This document shows, one piece after another, positions 39,403 to 48,980 of a stretch of DNA of 64,000 nt. The notes beneath the pieces are model-generated. The model was not told where the DNA came from and ran no database searches. It saw only the letters and a program-made list of their open reading frames with translations. The DNA is from Montifringilla adamsi (Eukaryota; Chordata; Aves; Passeriformes; Passeridae): contig JAGGNK010015114.1 of the NCBI GenBank assembly GCA_017590115.1, forward strand, positions 2,363,307-2,427,306, read 5' to 3'. The translations under genes and the position numbers were made by a program. Numbering within the stretch: position 1 is the first letter of the stretch; each line of letters starts with the position of its first letter.

Positions 39403-40174
39403 TGTTGGGGATTGGTTTTTTTCTTTCCTTTTCTTTCCTTGTTAGTTGTGGAATTTTTTCCCATTGAGTTGCTAGGAAGCACTGATGACTGGGTGCTTGA
39501 CACAGTGGAGAGGGGGAACTGGTCTGGTTTTTGGGAGTTTCTGGGAGGGGGAACAGACATGCCACGAGGCAGCTGCTCTCTCTTGCTCTTTGGCATTGGA
39601 GGAGGATGGCCAGGCTGTTGCTTACTGCGGGGAGAATTCCTCAGCACCACTGAAGCTCAGCTCTGAGGGACCAATCACCATCTGTCCGTGTGCCTCTGGA
39701 ATTCTGAACTTTGCCTCTCCCTGCCCTGCTCAGAGCCGAGCCACTGCTGCCCTGCCCCCTCTGTTTTCTTTGGCACTGCCTGGATTTCGCCATAGCCCAC
39801 ACCCTGCTGCCTTGCCGGCACATTCCCACAGTTTCGCCTCCCGTGAAACTTCTGATACATCTCACCCACCAGCCTGGGATTTTTGCTCATTCCCACCAGC
39901 TGTGACGGTAACTGCACCAAAGGGGAAAGTGCCTGCAGTCACGAAGACTATTACCGGGTCTCTGGTTCTGTTTGTTGTTAATGCCATAGTTATTGTTGCT
40001 TTGTTTGCCTTGTTATACATACTAGCAAAGAGCTGTTATTCCTATTCCCATATCTTTGCCTAAGAGGCCCTCAATTTCAAACTTACAATAATTCGGAGGG
40101 TGGGGGTTTACATTCTCCATTCCAAGGGAGGCTTCTGCCTTCATTAGCAGACACCTGTCTTTTAAACCGAGACA
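39403..40174 (+). mobile_element. 5' LTR of the ERV-L-like provirus
   Basis: A 772-bp unit beginning TGTTGGGGATTGG and ending AAACCGAGACA, six bases before the PBS. Its last 167 bp reappear at 52,209-52,374 with the same terminal ...AAGACA. No canonical AATAAA is evident inside it. It is GC-richer in its middle third and contains a long open frame (described separately). Confidence 0.85.
39485..40063 (+). CDS. 192-codon open frame inside the LTR, hydrophobic C-terminus
   Basis: An ATG-initiated frame lying wholly within the 5' LTR. The N-terminal two thirds is rich in S, P, A and H without a recognised domain. Residues of about 155-178 form a strongly hydrophobic segment (SLVLFVVNAIVIVALFALLY) that could span a membrane, followed by a short tail ending HIFA and a stop. 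In the 3' LTR remnant the last 18 codons keep the same frame and also stop at the same place (TGA in place of TAA), but the rest is missing there. It may be a chance frame in a C-rich LTR, or an LTR-encoded accessory frame. No promoter or start context decides it. Confidence 0.15.
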   Translation: MTGCLTQWRGGTGLVFGSFWEGEQTCHEAAALSCSLALEEDGQAVAYCGENSSAPLKLSSEGPITICPCASGILNFASPCPAQSRATAALPPLFSLALPGFRHSPHPAALPAHSHSFASRETSDTSHPPAWDFCSFPPAVTVTAPKGKVPAVTKTITGSLVLFVVNAIVIVALFALLYILAKSCYSYSHIFA

Positions 40175-40179
40175 GATTT

Positions 40180-40198
40180 TGCTGCCCAACGGTGGGGC
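40180..40198 (+). other. Primer binding site, tRNA-Lys1,2-like
   Basis: The sequence TGCTGCCCAACGGTGGGGC, just after the LTR end, resembles the tRNA-Lys1,2 type PBS TGGCGCCCAACGTGGGGC, with one extra G and a few substitutions. Its position directly downstream of the LTR terminus supports both the LTR boundary and the orientation. Confidence 0.75.
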
Positions 40199-40552
40199 CC
40201 AAGGAGAAAGAGAGAAAAAGGGGGAAAAAGGGGGAAAAAGGAATAAAGTTATTGAGTAAGTTCATTTTTGTGTGCTGGATATAGAAACCTCATTAGGTAG
40301 CACATGTGGTCAAGCTTACCCTGAATTAGGTGGCACATGGTTGTGCTATATTTCTCCCATTTGCATGCCAATATCTAAACATAAGTCCTATAACTAAGGC
40401 TACTGTGGCTGTTATCCAGTTTGCTTTATGGATTAATGAGGAATTAATGGATTTTTAACTTCCTCTGGAAGGCAAGCACATGGATTCAGAGCTACCACAC
40501 ACTAACTGTATGTTTTTGGAGTTACTTTAGTAATGGTATTCACTGTGAGGAA
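40199..40552 (+). other. Untranslated leader between PBS and gag
   Basis: Starts with a purine-rich stretch of repeated GGGGGAAAAA-like words, then about 290 bp without a useful open frame, containing two imperfect copies of a TTAGGTRGCACATG motif (about 40,292 and 40,326). It corresponds to the leader region of the ERV-L-like provirus. Confidence 0.6.
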
Positions 40553-42130
40553 ATGACACCAGGGGAAATTTTCTCCTTCAACCAGCTCTTTGGGTCTACC
40601 CCACCAGTTTTCGAAGGGTTCAAGTCTTCTCTAAATGCTAATGATATCATACAGTGGCTGGTGTTGCTGATAGACCTATTCTATGTCCAATTCAGAGATA
40701 AGGGGAGATTGACCTGGATAACCACCCTGGTACCTATTCCAGAGAATAGGGATGCTGCCCCAGAGCCTGACCCTGCCGCACAGCCCACCTCAGAAATGAA
40801 CCACCTGGATTGGGTGGGGGTTCTGGTGAAGGATATATGTGAGATGGGCCAGATGCTGAAGGAGTACATTTCCCCAGCTGGTGAGAAACCCTCCCCTTGC
40901 CTCAAAGAGGGAGAGCCTCTGAACCCACAGACATTACAACCATCCAGGTTCCAGCTGAACCACAAGGACAGTCACAGCCAACAGCAGTTGCCCCTGTGGA
41001 AATGAGGAAGTCTTAAGATTAAATCAGAGCACCCAGATAATAGGGATAAGAAAGGATGGCCCTCGCAACCCGCAGGGGAGCCAGAGGTTGAGATCATCAC
41101 CGAGTCCCTGACATATGAAAATCTCTATAATCTGCACAAAGACATTGTACGACAGGGATGTGAGTCTTATACAATCTGGTTACTTTGGGTCTGGTACCCT
41201 ATGGGTACAGGTGTGCAACTGGATGGTAGTGAGGCAAGGAATTTGGGACCCTTTACTCAGGACTCAGATGTGAATCAGATTTTTGTAAGGGGGCCAGGGT
41301 CCCTTTCCCTTTGGGAGCGGCCCTTTATGAATGTCAGAGAGAGGTTTGTCCACAGAGAGAGAATGCAGGAGCACCATCATAGAATGCGCTGGAAGACCCT
41401 TGAGGAAGGGATCCAACAGCTGAGAGAAGTGACAGTATTGGAGATACTCTTTGGGAGGGATGAACAGCATAATAATGACCCTGACAAGGTCAAGTGCACA
41501 GGGCAAATGTTGTAGAACCTGGCAAATCTAGGGCCATCTTAATACACCTTCACTGCAACAATTAATACTGATACCGACCAAGAGACAGTGGGCTCTGTCA
41601 CCAACAAGCTTAGAAATTATGAGAGTATGATCAATGGCCTGATGCAGGCTCATGTCTCTGTGGTTAAGGAACTCAAAGAGGAGTTTAAAGAGGAGATGAG
41701 GGAGATGAGGGAGGAGGTGAGGAAGATCAATGAAGCACCAGTGTGAGTCACAGGCCCCAAAGTCAGATACCAATGTCCCCCAGACAGAGAAAGAGGCTAC
41801 ACCCATGTCTAACCTGTGGTTCTTCCTGCACAATCACAGGGAAGACATGGGAAGGTGGGATGGGAAACCTACTTCTGTCCTGGCAGCACAGGTGCATTAG
41901 CTCAAGGAAGGAAACACTAACCAAGGGAGTTCCACTAAAATGAAGGCAGCCTCAGCCTCCCATGACCAAGCTGCCAGATATTACAGAAGGGAAGATGATC
42001 TGTCAGATCCCCTTGAAAGAACCTCTAGTATGTATGCCCAAAAAAGAAATTATAACTAGGGCTAGAAGGGCCCTGCCTCTAGCCAGGGAGAGGCATGGGA
42101 AAACCAGGTCTTTTGGATGGTGTAGAGCCG
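40553..42130 (+). pseudogene. gag pseudogene of the ERV-L-like provirus
   Basis: Frames follow one another with indels and stops: 40,553-41,005 (ATG start, 150 codons), about 41,010-41,515 in a shifted frame, then fragments to about 42,130. Visible pieces include a segment around FGRDEQHNNDPDKVKC (41,451-41,500) and a charged coiled-coil-like stretch VKELKEEFKEEMREMREEV (about 41,663-41,720). No zinc knuckle was seen, in keeping with ERV-L-type Gag. At least two frameshifts and several stops preclude a functional polyprotein. The structural role is inferred from position between PBS and protease and is not based on a strong motif. Confidence 0.65.
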
Positions 42131-42149
42131 ATGGCCTGGCACATCAGAG

Positions 42150-42436
42150 CCACAAAATTATGAAGCGTTAGTTGATACTGCTGCACAGTGTACCTTAATG
42201 CCTCGGGACATGTTGGGGCAGGACCTATTTCCATTGCCGGGGTGACAGGGGAATCACAGCAATTGACTCTGTTAGAAGCTGAGGTGAGCCTAATTGGAAA
42301 GGAGTGGCAGGAACATCCCATTGTGACCGGCCCAGCGGCCCCATGTATTCTGGGCATAGACTTCCTCTGGGATGGCTATTACAAAGACGCAAAGGAACTC
42401 AGGTGAGCTTTTGGAATAGCTGCTGTAGAGGCAGAG
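42150..42436 (+). pseudogene. Retropepsin-like protease pseudogene (ERV-L-like)
   Basis: The active-site segment reads EALVDTAAQCTLMP (from about 42,162), where retropepsins have D-T/S-G; here the glycine is alanine. A frameshift follows, then the C-terminal part continues in another frame through GPAAPCILGIDFLWDGYY, the usual I-LG-D-L protease end. Just beyond, a TGA interrupts the run into AFGIAAVEAE, and at 42,437 the frame is cut by a solo LTR. The gene resumes at about 43,403. Part of this protease end is repeated at 42,678-42,822 by a tandem duplication. It is non-functional. Confidence 0.8.
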
Positions 42437-43061
42437 TGCTGGTTTTCGGCTTCTTTTTCCTGCCTTTGTCAAGGTTGGGATTTTGAGAGCACATGAGATG
42501 GTATTTCACATTCAGGCTTAGATGTTTATTATTTCTTATCTATATTACAAATTGCGAGTTCTACAGCTTTCAACTAACAAGCTACAAAATAGCTCACTAT
42601 CTTTCGTTACAAGGTCTTTGAAGGCTAAACTATCCAATTAAGGAATGACACTTAAATAATTTTCACTTTTAACCCGGAATTGGAAAGGAGTGGCAGGAAC
42701 ATCCCATTGTGACCGGCCCAGCGGCCCCATGTATTCTGGGCATAGACTTCCTCTGGGATGGCTATTACAAAGACGCAAAGGAACTCAGGTGAGCTTTTGG
42801 AATAGCTGCTGTAGAGGCAGAGTGCTGGTTTTCGGCTTCTTTTTCCTGCCTTTGTCAAGGTTGGGATTTTGAGAGCACATGAGATGGTATTTCACATTCA
42901 GGCTTAGATGTTTATTATTTCTTATCTATATTACAAATTGCGAGTTCTACAGCTTTCAACTAACAAGCTACAAAATAGCTCACCATCTTTTGTTACAAGC
43001 TCTTTTAAGGCTAAACTATCCAATTAAGGAATGACACTTAAATTATTTTCACTTTTAACCC
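42292..43061. repeat. 386-bp tandem duplication spanning a virus/LTR junction
   Basis: Copy 1 is 42,292-42,677 and copy 2 starts at 42,678; they can be followed base by base to 43,061 with only a handful of differences, at an offset of exactly 386. Each copy contains the end of the ERV-L-like protease, the 6-bp target site GCAGAG and the first approximately 240 bp of the inserted solo LTR. The duplication therefore happened after the LTR landed. Confidence 0.95.
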
Positions 43062-43396
43062 ATTAACTAATCCCTCAAAGTCCACAATGCGGACTTTTCT
43101 GTCCAATTACAAAATACTGCTCAAACCCATAAAGAAGAAGGTGAAGAAGAAAAACCAGCCATGGTCCTAAAACCTCCATCTTGCTCTACATATATTACTA
43201 TATTCTAAAACCTTAAACTCTAAGTTTTCCACCCAGTGATATTACACACTTCTAATCAAACCACATACCTGTAATCCCAGTGCTATCAATCAATTTTGAA
43301 GCCTTCTCCATGGCCTCAGGTCAAATGCAGTGCACTCCTGGGAGTCAGAGTCAGTCAGCATATAGTCTAAAATTCTCAGCTTCCAGAACTCCAACA
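42437..43396 (-). mobile_element. Solo LTR in the provirus, minus orientation, 6-bp target duplication
   Basis: The plus-strand unit begins TGCTGGTTTTCGGC and ends CTCCAACA. It is flanked by GCAGAG at 42,431-42,436 and 43,397-43,402, and the retroviral frame ...AVEAE|D continues across the site. It is 960 bp long, of which 386 bp is the tandem duplication, leaving about 574 bp for the original LTR. The minus-strand AATAAA (plus TTTATT at 42,525-42,530, repeated at 42,911-42,916) sets the orientation. The 6-bp duplication fits class II integration. Confidence 0.92.
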
Positions 43397-43402
43397 GCAG
43401 AG

Positions 43403-43979
43403 GACATGAAGCAATTGAACACCTGGTCTGGACTATAAGAAAACCTATCTGCAGCAGCACTCCTGAAGGTGGAAGAGCAACGAGTGCCAGCTGCCACCTG
43501 GACAGTGCACTGCTAGCAGTATCAGACGAATTGAGATTATGTGATCCCCATCCACAAAATGATCTGTGAACTGGAGATCCAAGGGGTTGTCAGTGAGGTC
43601 CACTCACCAAGTCTGACAGAGAATGGAGATTGACTGTGGACTATCATGCCTTGAATGACATGACTCCACCACTGAGCGCTGCTGTGCCGGACATGCTGGA
43701 ACTCCAGTATGAGCTGCAGTCCAAGGCAGCGAAGTGGTATGCCACTATTGACATTGCCAATGTGTTTTTCTCCATTCCTCTGGCAGCACAAGGCAGGCCT
43801 TAGTTCGCTTTCACCTGGAGGGGCCTGCAGTACACCTGGAACCAGCTGCCCCAGGGATGGAAACACAACTGCACCATCTGCCATGGATTGATCCAGGCTA
43901 CACTGGAAAAGGGTGAAGGTCCAGAACCTCTGCAGTACATTAATGGCATCATTGTGTGGGGGAACATGGCAACGGAAGT
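43403..43979 (+). pseudogene. Reverse transcriptase pseudogene, N-terminal and palm part (ERV-L-like)
   Basis: Resumes the pol frame interrupted by the solo LTR. Recognisable RT blocks are LTVDYHALND (about 43,628), YATIDIANVFFSIP with the first catalytic Asp kept (about 43,739), FAFTWRG, LPQGW (43,846-43,860), and the YxDD box at 43,936-43,950, which reads YINGI. Both Asp of the box are gone. A TAG stop lies at 43,801 just before FAFTWRG, and further stops and shifts precede the core. The frame is broken at 43,980 by the class II element and continues at 49,507. It cannot encode an active polymerase. Confidence 0.88.
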
Positions 43980-44054
43980 GCTCTAGCCTTAACCCAGCCC
44001 CAGTGCTCTAGCCTTAACCAGTGCTCTAGCCTTAACCAGTGCTTAGCCTTAGCC
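43977..44054 (+). repeat. 18-bp tandem repeat at the 5' edge of the class II element
   Basis: AGTGCTCTAGCCTTAACC occurs at 43,977-43,994, 44,002-44,019 and 44,020-44,037, with a shortened fourth copy at 44,038-44,054. Copies 1 and 2 are separated by CAGCCCC. The first copy overlaps the proposed target duplication, which makes the exact junction ambiguous by about three bases. Confidence 0.9.
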
Positions 44055-46330
44055 CAGCATTCCAGCCCACATTCCCTGCCTCTGTATCAGATCCCTCTGT
44101 TCTTATTTCCGGGTCTCAAACTGATTGCATCACTGTCTCTGCGTTGGGGCTCTCCTTTCCTGATCCCTCTGCCCAGCCGGGACAGCCTGACCCTGCTTCT
44201 GACTCTGCAGGCACTTCCAAACCCTCCTCATCCACTTTTGGCATGCTCCCTCCTATTCCCACACAGTTTCCACGAGCCTTGGCCCTGGCAGAACCACCAC
44301 CATGCCTGTCTGCACCCCCTCTGCCTGCTGCTTTCCAGATAATCTCTCTGGGTGCGTGTGCAGCCCCACAGCCTGGTTTCTCCTTATCCCCCCTCGCGAC
44401 TGTTGAGACTAGCTTCCAGCCAGAGGCTGCAGCATGTCCAGGGCTTCCCACACAGCCTGGGCCATGTTTTGCAGCTGAGGGGCTTCAGCCCCTTTGCCAC
44501 AGGTGACAGCGCTAGGCAGAGCCTGCCCGGAGATGGGCTTCGGCATGGACTTGCCGCGGCGCAGGCAACATCCCACAGTTTGGGCAGTTCCCCCGTCGTG
44601 AGTGCCCACGTCGGGAGGTGCCTGATAGGGGGTGGCAGGTCTCAAGGCAGAGGGCACCCCGCCCTGAGCAGCTTGCGGCAAGAAGCAATGGACTTTTTGC
44701 CACCTTTTGCACCCCTCCCTTCAGTGCCATGGCTGCTTCAGATCCCCTGAGCTCCCCGTCAGCTTGCCACCACCCAGGCATTTTGCCAATACTCCGTGGT
44801 TGCCATGGCACCAACACAGCTCCCCACCACCTTCTCCAGCACAGGAGCAGCTTGGAACATTCCTGCTCCTGGGCCTTGCCCTCCCACTCCCAGAACAGCT
44901 GGCACCATTCCCGGAGAGGCTGTCCTTCTTGAATACTGTTTCACTAACACTTCCTATGCTGCTGCTTCTCGGAAGGATGGGGAAAGGGTTTCCACTATTA
45001 ATAATATGGGAAGTTTTCAAAATTTTTCTAATCCTGAGCTTAGTCAGCCCAAATGGTTCAGTCTGCATTCACACCCCAAATATCTCAGGCTGCACAAATA
45101 CCACACATTGGAAATAATTCAGATGGTGGTCTTGCTTTACCTAACTCTGGTCTCACAAATTTAACATGGAACCCTGATTTGTTTCAACTTAGCCCAGAGG
45201 TTTCCTTGGTTTTTGAAAAAACTGGGAACACTCCAGGTACCAATTCGGAAACTAATTCACTATGCTTAACTGATTGGGCTGCTATCAGATGGAATTTTAG
45301 ACAAGGATTTTGACTCTTTTAATGGTCAACTCCTGGTCATGCCTGTGAGGTATGGTAGAAATAATCATAACCCTCAGTATGAGACCCTGTCATATCATGA
45401 TATCAAAGAACTTAGACAAGAAATTAAGGACAGTGTGTTGACTTCTCCTTATTTTAATAATGTGGTGAAAAGTATTTTTAATTCTTATGACCTTGTTCCA
45501 GCGGACTGTCAAAACATGGCTTCTATGATTTTATCAAATTCACAGTTTTAGGGGATTTGGAGTGGAAAAAGCTTCTCAACAGGTTAATGGAAATGTATGT
45601 GAATAGTCCTCATGCTCATTTTACTATTGCTCAATTAGCTGGAGAATACCCGTATGATAAGCCCAAAGACCAGACAGTTGTACTGCCCAGGTCTGTGCTC
45701 ACAGATATTAAGAATGCTGCAAGAAAAGCATTGCTCTCTGTTGAACCAGCAGATACATGAATGCTTACTCCACAATAATGCAAAGAGAAACTGAGACCTA
45801 TGGTGCATTTTTACATTGACTAACACAGGCTGTTGAAACACAGTGCCCAGATGAGCAGGTGCACTCCTACATTCTTAAAAGCCTTGCTTTTACAAAGGCA
45901 AACAAGGAATGCAGGAAAGTTATTTTAGCTTTGCCTGACCAGCCCTCGACTATTCCTTAAATGCTTTTAGCTTGCAGTAAGATTAACATCTCACAGCACC
46001 TTGCTATGGTACAAGCTAATGCTCTTGGGGAGCAGACTGTAAAATCTCAAGATTTGTTGGGAAAAAAGTTGGGACAAAATCTGAAAGATAAAGCGGGAGA
46101 TAAGCTGGGAGATAAACTTGTAAAGGTCCTTGAGGTACAAACAAAAATTATGGGAAAAACTCTTGCAGCTGTGCAGTTGGACTCAGCTAAAGGGGTACGT
46201 TTTAATCGTACAAATCCTAGTCACATGAAAAAGGATTGTCCTACAACAGCAACACAACCTAATCCATCTACTGTTTGTCCTCGATGTAGGAAAGGGAAAC
46301 ATTTGGCGAAGCATCGTCATTCTTGGTTTG
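44055..46330 (+). pseudogene. gag pseudogene of the class II element
   Basis: 44,055-45,000 encodes proline- and serine-rich sequence split over several frames, without a matrix start. Capsid begins around 45,339 with LSYHDIKELRQEIKDSVL and continues at 45,557 after a one-base-type shift, with VYLN-like helices (ANKECRKVILALP, about 45,900, typical of the betaretroviral capsid C-terminus). The nucleocapsid follows: the first knuckle reads RFNRTNPSHMKKDC, both leading Cys being Arg, and the second reads CPRCRKGKHLAKH with the last Cys replaced. Stops and shifts separate all blocks. It would have formed the virion core; it is dead here. Confidence 0.8.
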
Positions 46331-46559
46331 ACATCAGTAGTAATCCTTTACCATTAAACTCAACAAAGAGCATGGGCCACCGTGTGGCGACACAAGTAGC
46401 AGCATCCCAATTGCCAGAAAATTTAATTACCTTGGCTTTATGTAGAAGGAACCCAAATCAGATATTATTTGTGCCTCAGCCACCCATCCCTCAAGTGGCC
46501 CCATTTCACTACCCCCAGGGGCAAGGTTTGAGTTGGCAATTTCAAAATTAATACGCCTT

Positions 46560-47180
46560 TTAAAGGACTTTTGTTATGAAGGTATCCCTACAGGAATTAC
46601 TGGCATTTCTCAACAGACAAGACTTCTTAACTGCAGGCAAGGACAGCAACAGAATTTTCGGGCTTTTAGTCCTTCCAGCTGTTGCTTTATTAAACTGTAA
46701 CAAAGAGCTGGTAATTTTAGCTCTTGCATTTAGTGTTCCTATGGCAATTACAGTCAAAAACACCTATAGCTATTGCATTTGTTTTACCTTTGGATACAAC
46801 CAAGCAAAACACGTATCAAGAGACTTCATTTCTAACTGTGCTGTTCTGGAACCCTACCCAGGATCTGATGGCTTTTGGGTGGAACTTGTACGCCGTAACC
46901 AACTAGAGTTGATTTGCAGCCTGATTCACCTTGGTAGAACAGTTTACATCACAGACACTGCTGCGGATGTCACTGTGATTTCTCACATATTTTTGGCCGA
47001 GTGATTGGAATTTGGTAGCACCAATGGGTGCCCTCACAAGGATCTGTGTCACTGTGTGTCTGCAAAGTGAATCCATGATTACCATTACAGGTCCTGAAGG
47101 GAAGACAGTGACAGTATGTTCCTTCATTGTTCAGAAGACTCTCACCATATGGGGTGAGACGTACTGTCCCAGTGAGGAGA
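46560..47180 (+). pseudogene. Protease region pseudogene of the class II element
   Basis: A degraded pro frame. The active-site block reads TDTAADVTVIS (46,951-46,983), with Ala in place of the usual Gly of D-T-G. It is followed in a shifted frame by PMGALTRIC, ITGPEGKTVTV and LTIWG, and by GDVLSQ, which normally marks the passage to RT. The upstream part of the region (46,560-46,900) probably holds dUTPase-like sequence, but I cannot show its motifs. The RT that should follow is missing. Confidence 0.7.
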
Positions 47181-47224
47181 AAAACTAGAAGTGGGCCTTT
47201 GATGGGGACCACATCAAAACCCAC

Positions 47225-47800
47225 AATTCTAAAGCTATCACTAGTACTTGCCCTGATTGTCAGCTTATGCAACCCCCTGTTTCTAAAGGAGCTGTCAACC
47301 CACAGGGTTTGCAAAGCCTGCAATTATGGCAAACAGACATCAATAAGTACCCTTCCTTCGGGAAATTTAAAAACATCCCTGTGTCAGTGGACATGTTCTC
47401 AGGTGTAGTCTTTGCTTCTGTCCACACAAGAGGAAATGGGTAATCACGCCTGTCAACACTTTTTGCAAGCATTTGCTTCACTTGTTGTTCCCCAAGATAT
47501 AAAAACAGACAATGGCCCTGCATATATATCCAAAAAGTGGCCACATTTTTAATGGATTGGGGAGTTCGTCACACCTTTGGTATTCCTCACTCCCCCACAG
47601 GTCAAGCAATAATTGAAAGGACACATCACACAATAAAATGCATTCTCGATCCACAGAAGTGGGGAATAGAGGCCACAGATGAGACTGAGCAAAGCTTTAT
47701 AATTTTTTAACTTTTTGACCAGCTCTTTTGCAGAATCCGATCCACCAACTCTGATGCATTTTTCAAATAACACACAGGTGTAACTGAAAGAAAATCTCCA
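47225..47800 (+). pseudogene. Integrase pseudogene of the class II element
   Basis: The CPDC pair of the zinc-binding HHCC domain lies at about 47,245, then WQTDINKYP (47,327, first catalytic Asp), VDMFSG, TDNGPAY (47,503-47,523, second Asp) and SPTGQAIIERTHHTIK (from about 47,590, catalytic Glu). All three D,D-35-E residues are present, but the frames are split by stops and shifts, and the N-terminal His pair is cut off by the deletion that joins it to protease. A fragment PLSGSPHWIFKGEI at about 48,118-48,160 may be the end of pol. Integrase would insert viral DNA into the host genome; this copy is inactive. Confidence 0.85.
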
Positions 47801-48275
47801 TTTTAATTAGAAGTCCTGAGACAGGACAAAATTAAGGTCCTTTCCTACTAATAACTTGGGGTAAGAGGTATGCTTGTGTCTCTACAGATGCAGGACCTAA
47901 GTGAATCCCAGCAAAGGATGTCAAACCATATCACACATGAGAATGCACTGACGAGTCCAAAAGTGGAGAAACAAGTATGCAGACATGAGCCAAACAGGGA
48001 GACTGTGTGTCATGCCTGACGTACCTTGTTCGTTTGTGGAACCTGCAAACCTTGATTTTACGTCAATGATAAATGTGTGAATTGTTGGTTTTGTATTTTT
48101 GGCAAATGTGTGGTTTCCATTGAGTGGATCCCCTCACTGGATTTTTAAAGGTGAAATTACCCATTTTTAACACAGTTGTTTAGTCTTCAGGAAACTTCGG
48201 GAAGGAAAACAAAGTAGAATTTGTGAGTTGAAATATATGGGAAAATCTTTTGCCAAAAAATAGCTCACGAAAGTT

Positions 48276-48602
48276 ATGGAGTTAAATCGAGTGTTACACT
48301 GGTGCTGGCTAGCTTTGCTTGCTTCTTGCAGTGCAGATTTGCCTGTGAAACAACCAAAAACAAATGTTTGGGTGACCTTAGCTAAGGCAGCAGGCTCAGA
48401 TACCATATGCTTGTCCAATCCAAAATCATACAAAGCTGAAAGATCTAACAGTTCAAATCAAAGAACATGGTGGATCGTGGATTTGTTCAAAGGATGGAGC
48501 TTTGCACCTTGGTTAAGGGAACTTTGTAAAATAGGTTTATATGTGTTGGTTATTTTAGTGGTGATACTAGTAGTAGTACCTTGTATACTTCAGTGTGTGT
48601 GA
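48276..48602 (+). pseudogene. env remnant: 108-codon continuous frame, N-terminus joined to membrane anchor
   Basis: A single open frame from ATG. It starts with a short hydrophobic leader-like segment (VLHWCWLALLASCSADL), followed by PKTNVWVTLAKAAG, which looks like the mature N-terminus of a class II avian envelope. It then jumps, around residue 60, to a membrane-proximal GWSFAPWLRELCKIGLY and a strong transmembrane stretch (VLVILVVILVVVPCIL, about residues 88-103) ending at CV. Usual Env length is several hundred residues, so nearly all of the surface subunit, the fusion peptide and the heptads are missing. It cannot mediate entry. Whether it is ever expressed is unknown. Confidence 0.65.
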
Positions 48603-48967
48603 CAAAACTATCAAAGAAGTTTTTATCACACAAGAGAGAGATGTAGGAAATAGAATCACAGAAAGTTCTCAAGATCTTACAGAGACAGTGGATGCAAGTA
48701 TAGACATAGATGAAGGCTTTGAATTAAGACCTTGGAACGGACAAGACTTATTAGAACAGTAAATAGTAACTACTACCAGATTTGACTTATTCATTGAATA
48801 GACCAGATCTTTTACAGTGTTAAAATTGCTGTGGTGTAAAATAGCAATGCTTAAAGCTAGCAAGAGAAGTGATTCAAATGAGCAAAAAGAAATATGTATT
48901 ATAGAACAGCTATATAACACAAGGTAGTCAATAAGCGACAGTTAAGAGTTTCTTTGTGGTTGCACCA

Positions 48968-48979
48968 AGAGGGGGAAAC
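48968..48979 (+). other. Polypurine tract before the 3' LTR
   Basis: AAGAGGGGGAAA lies just upstream of the 3' LTR start of the class II element, where the plus-strand primer is expected. Confidence 0.75.
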
Positions 48980-48980
48980 G

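Noticed and set aside
43709..44750. Several 60-150 codon frames on both strands in the GC-rich gag region
   Set aside because: They are shadow frames of decayed retroviral sequence; only motif-supported blocks were kept.
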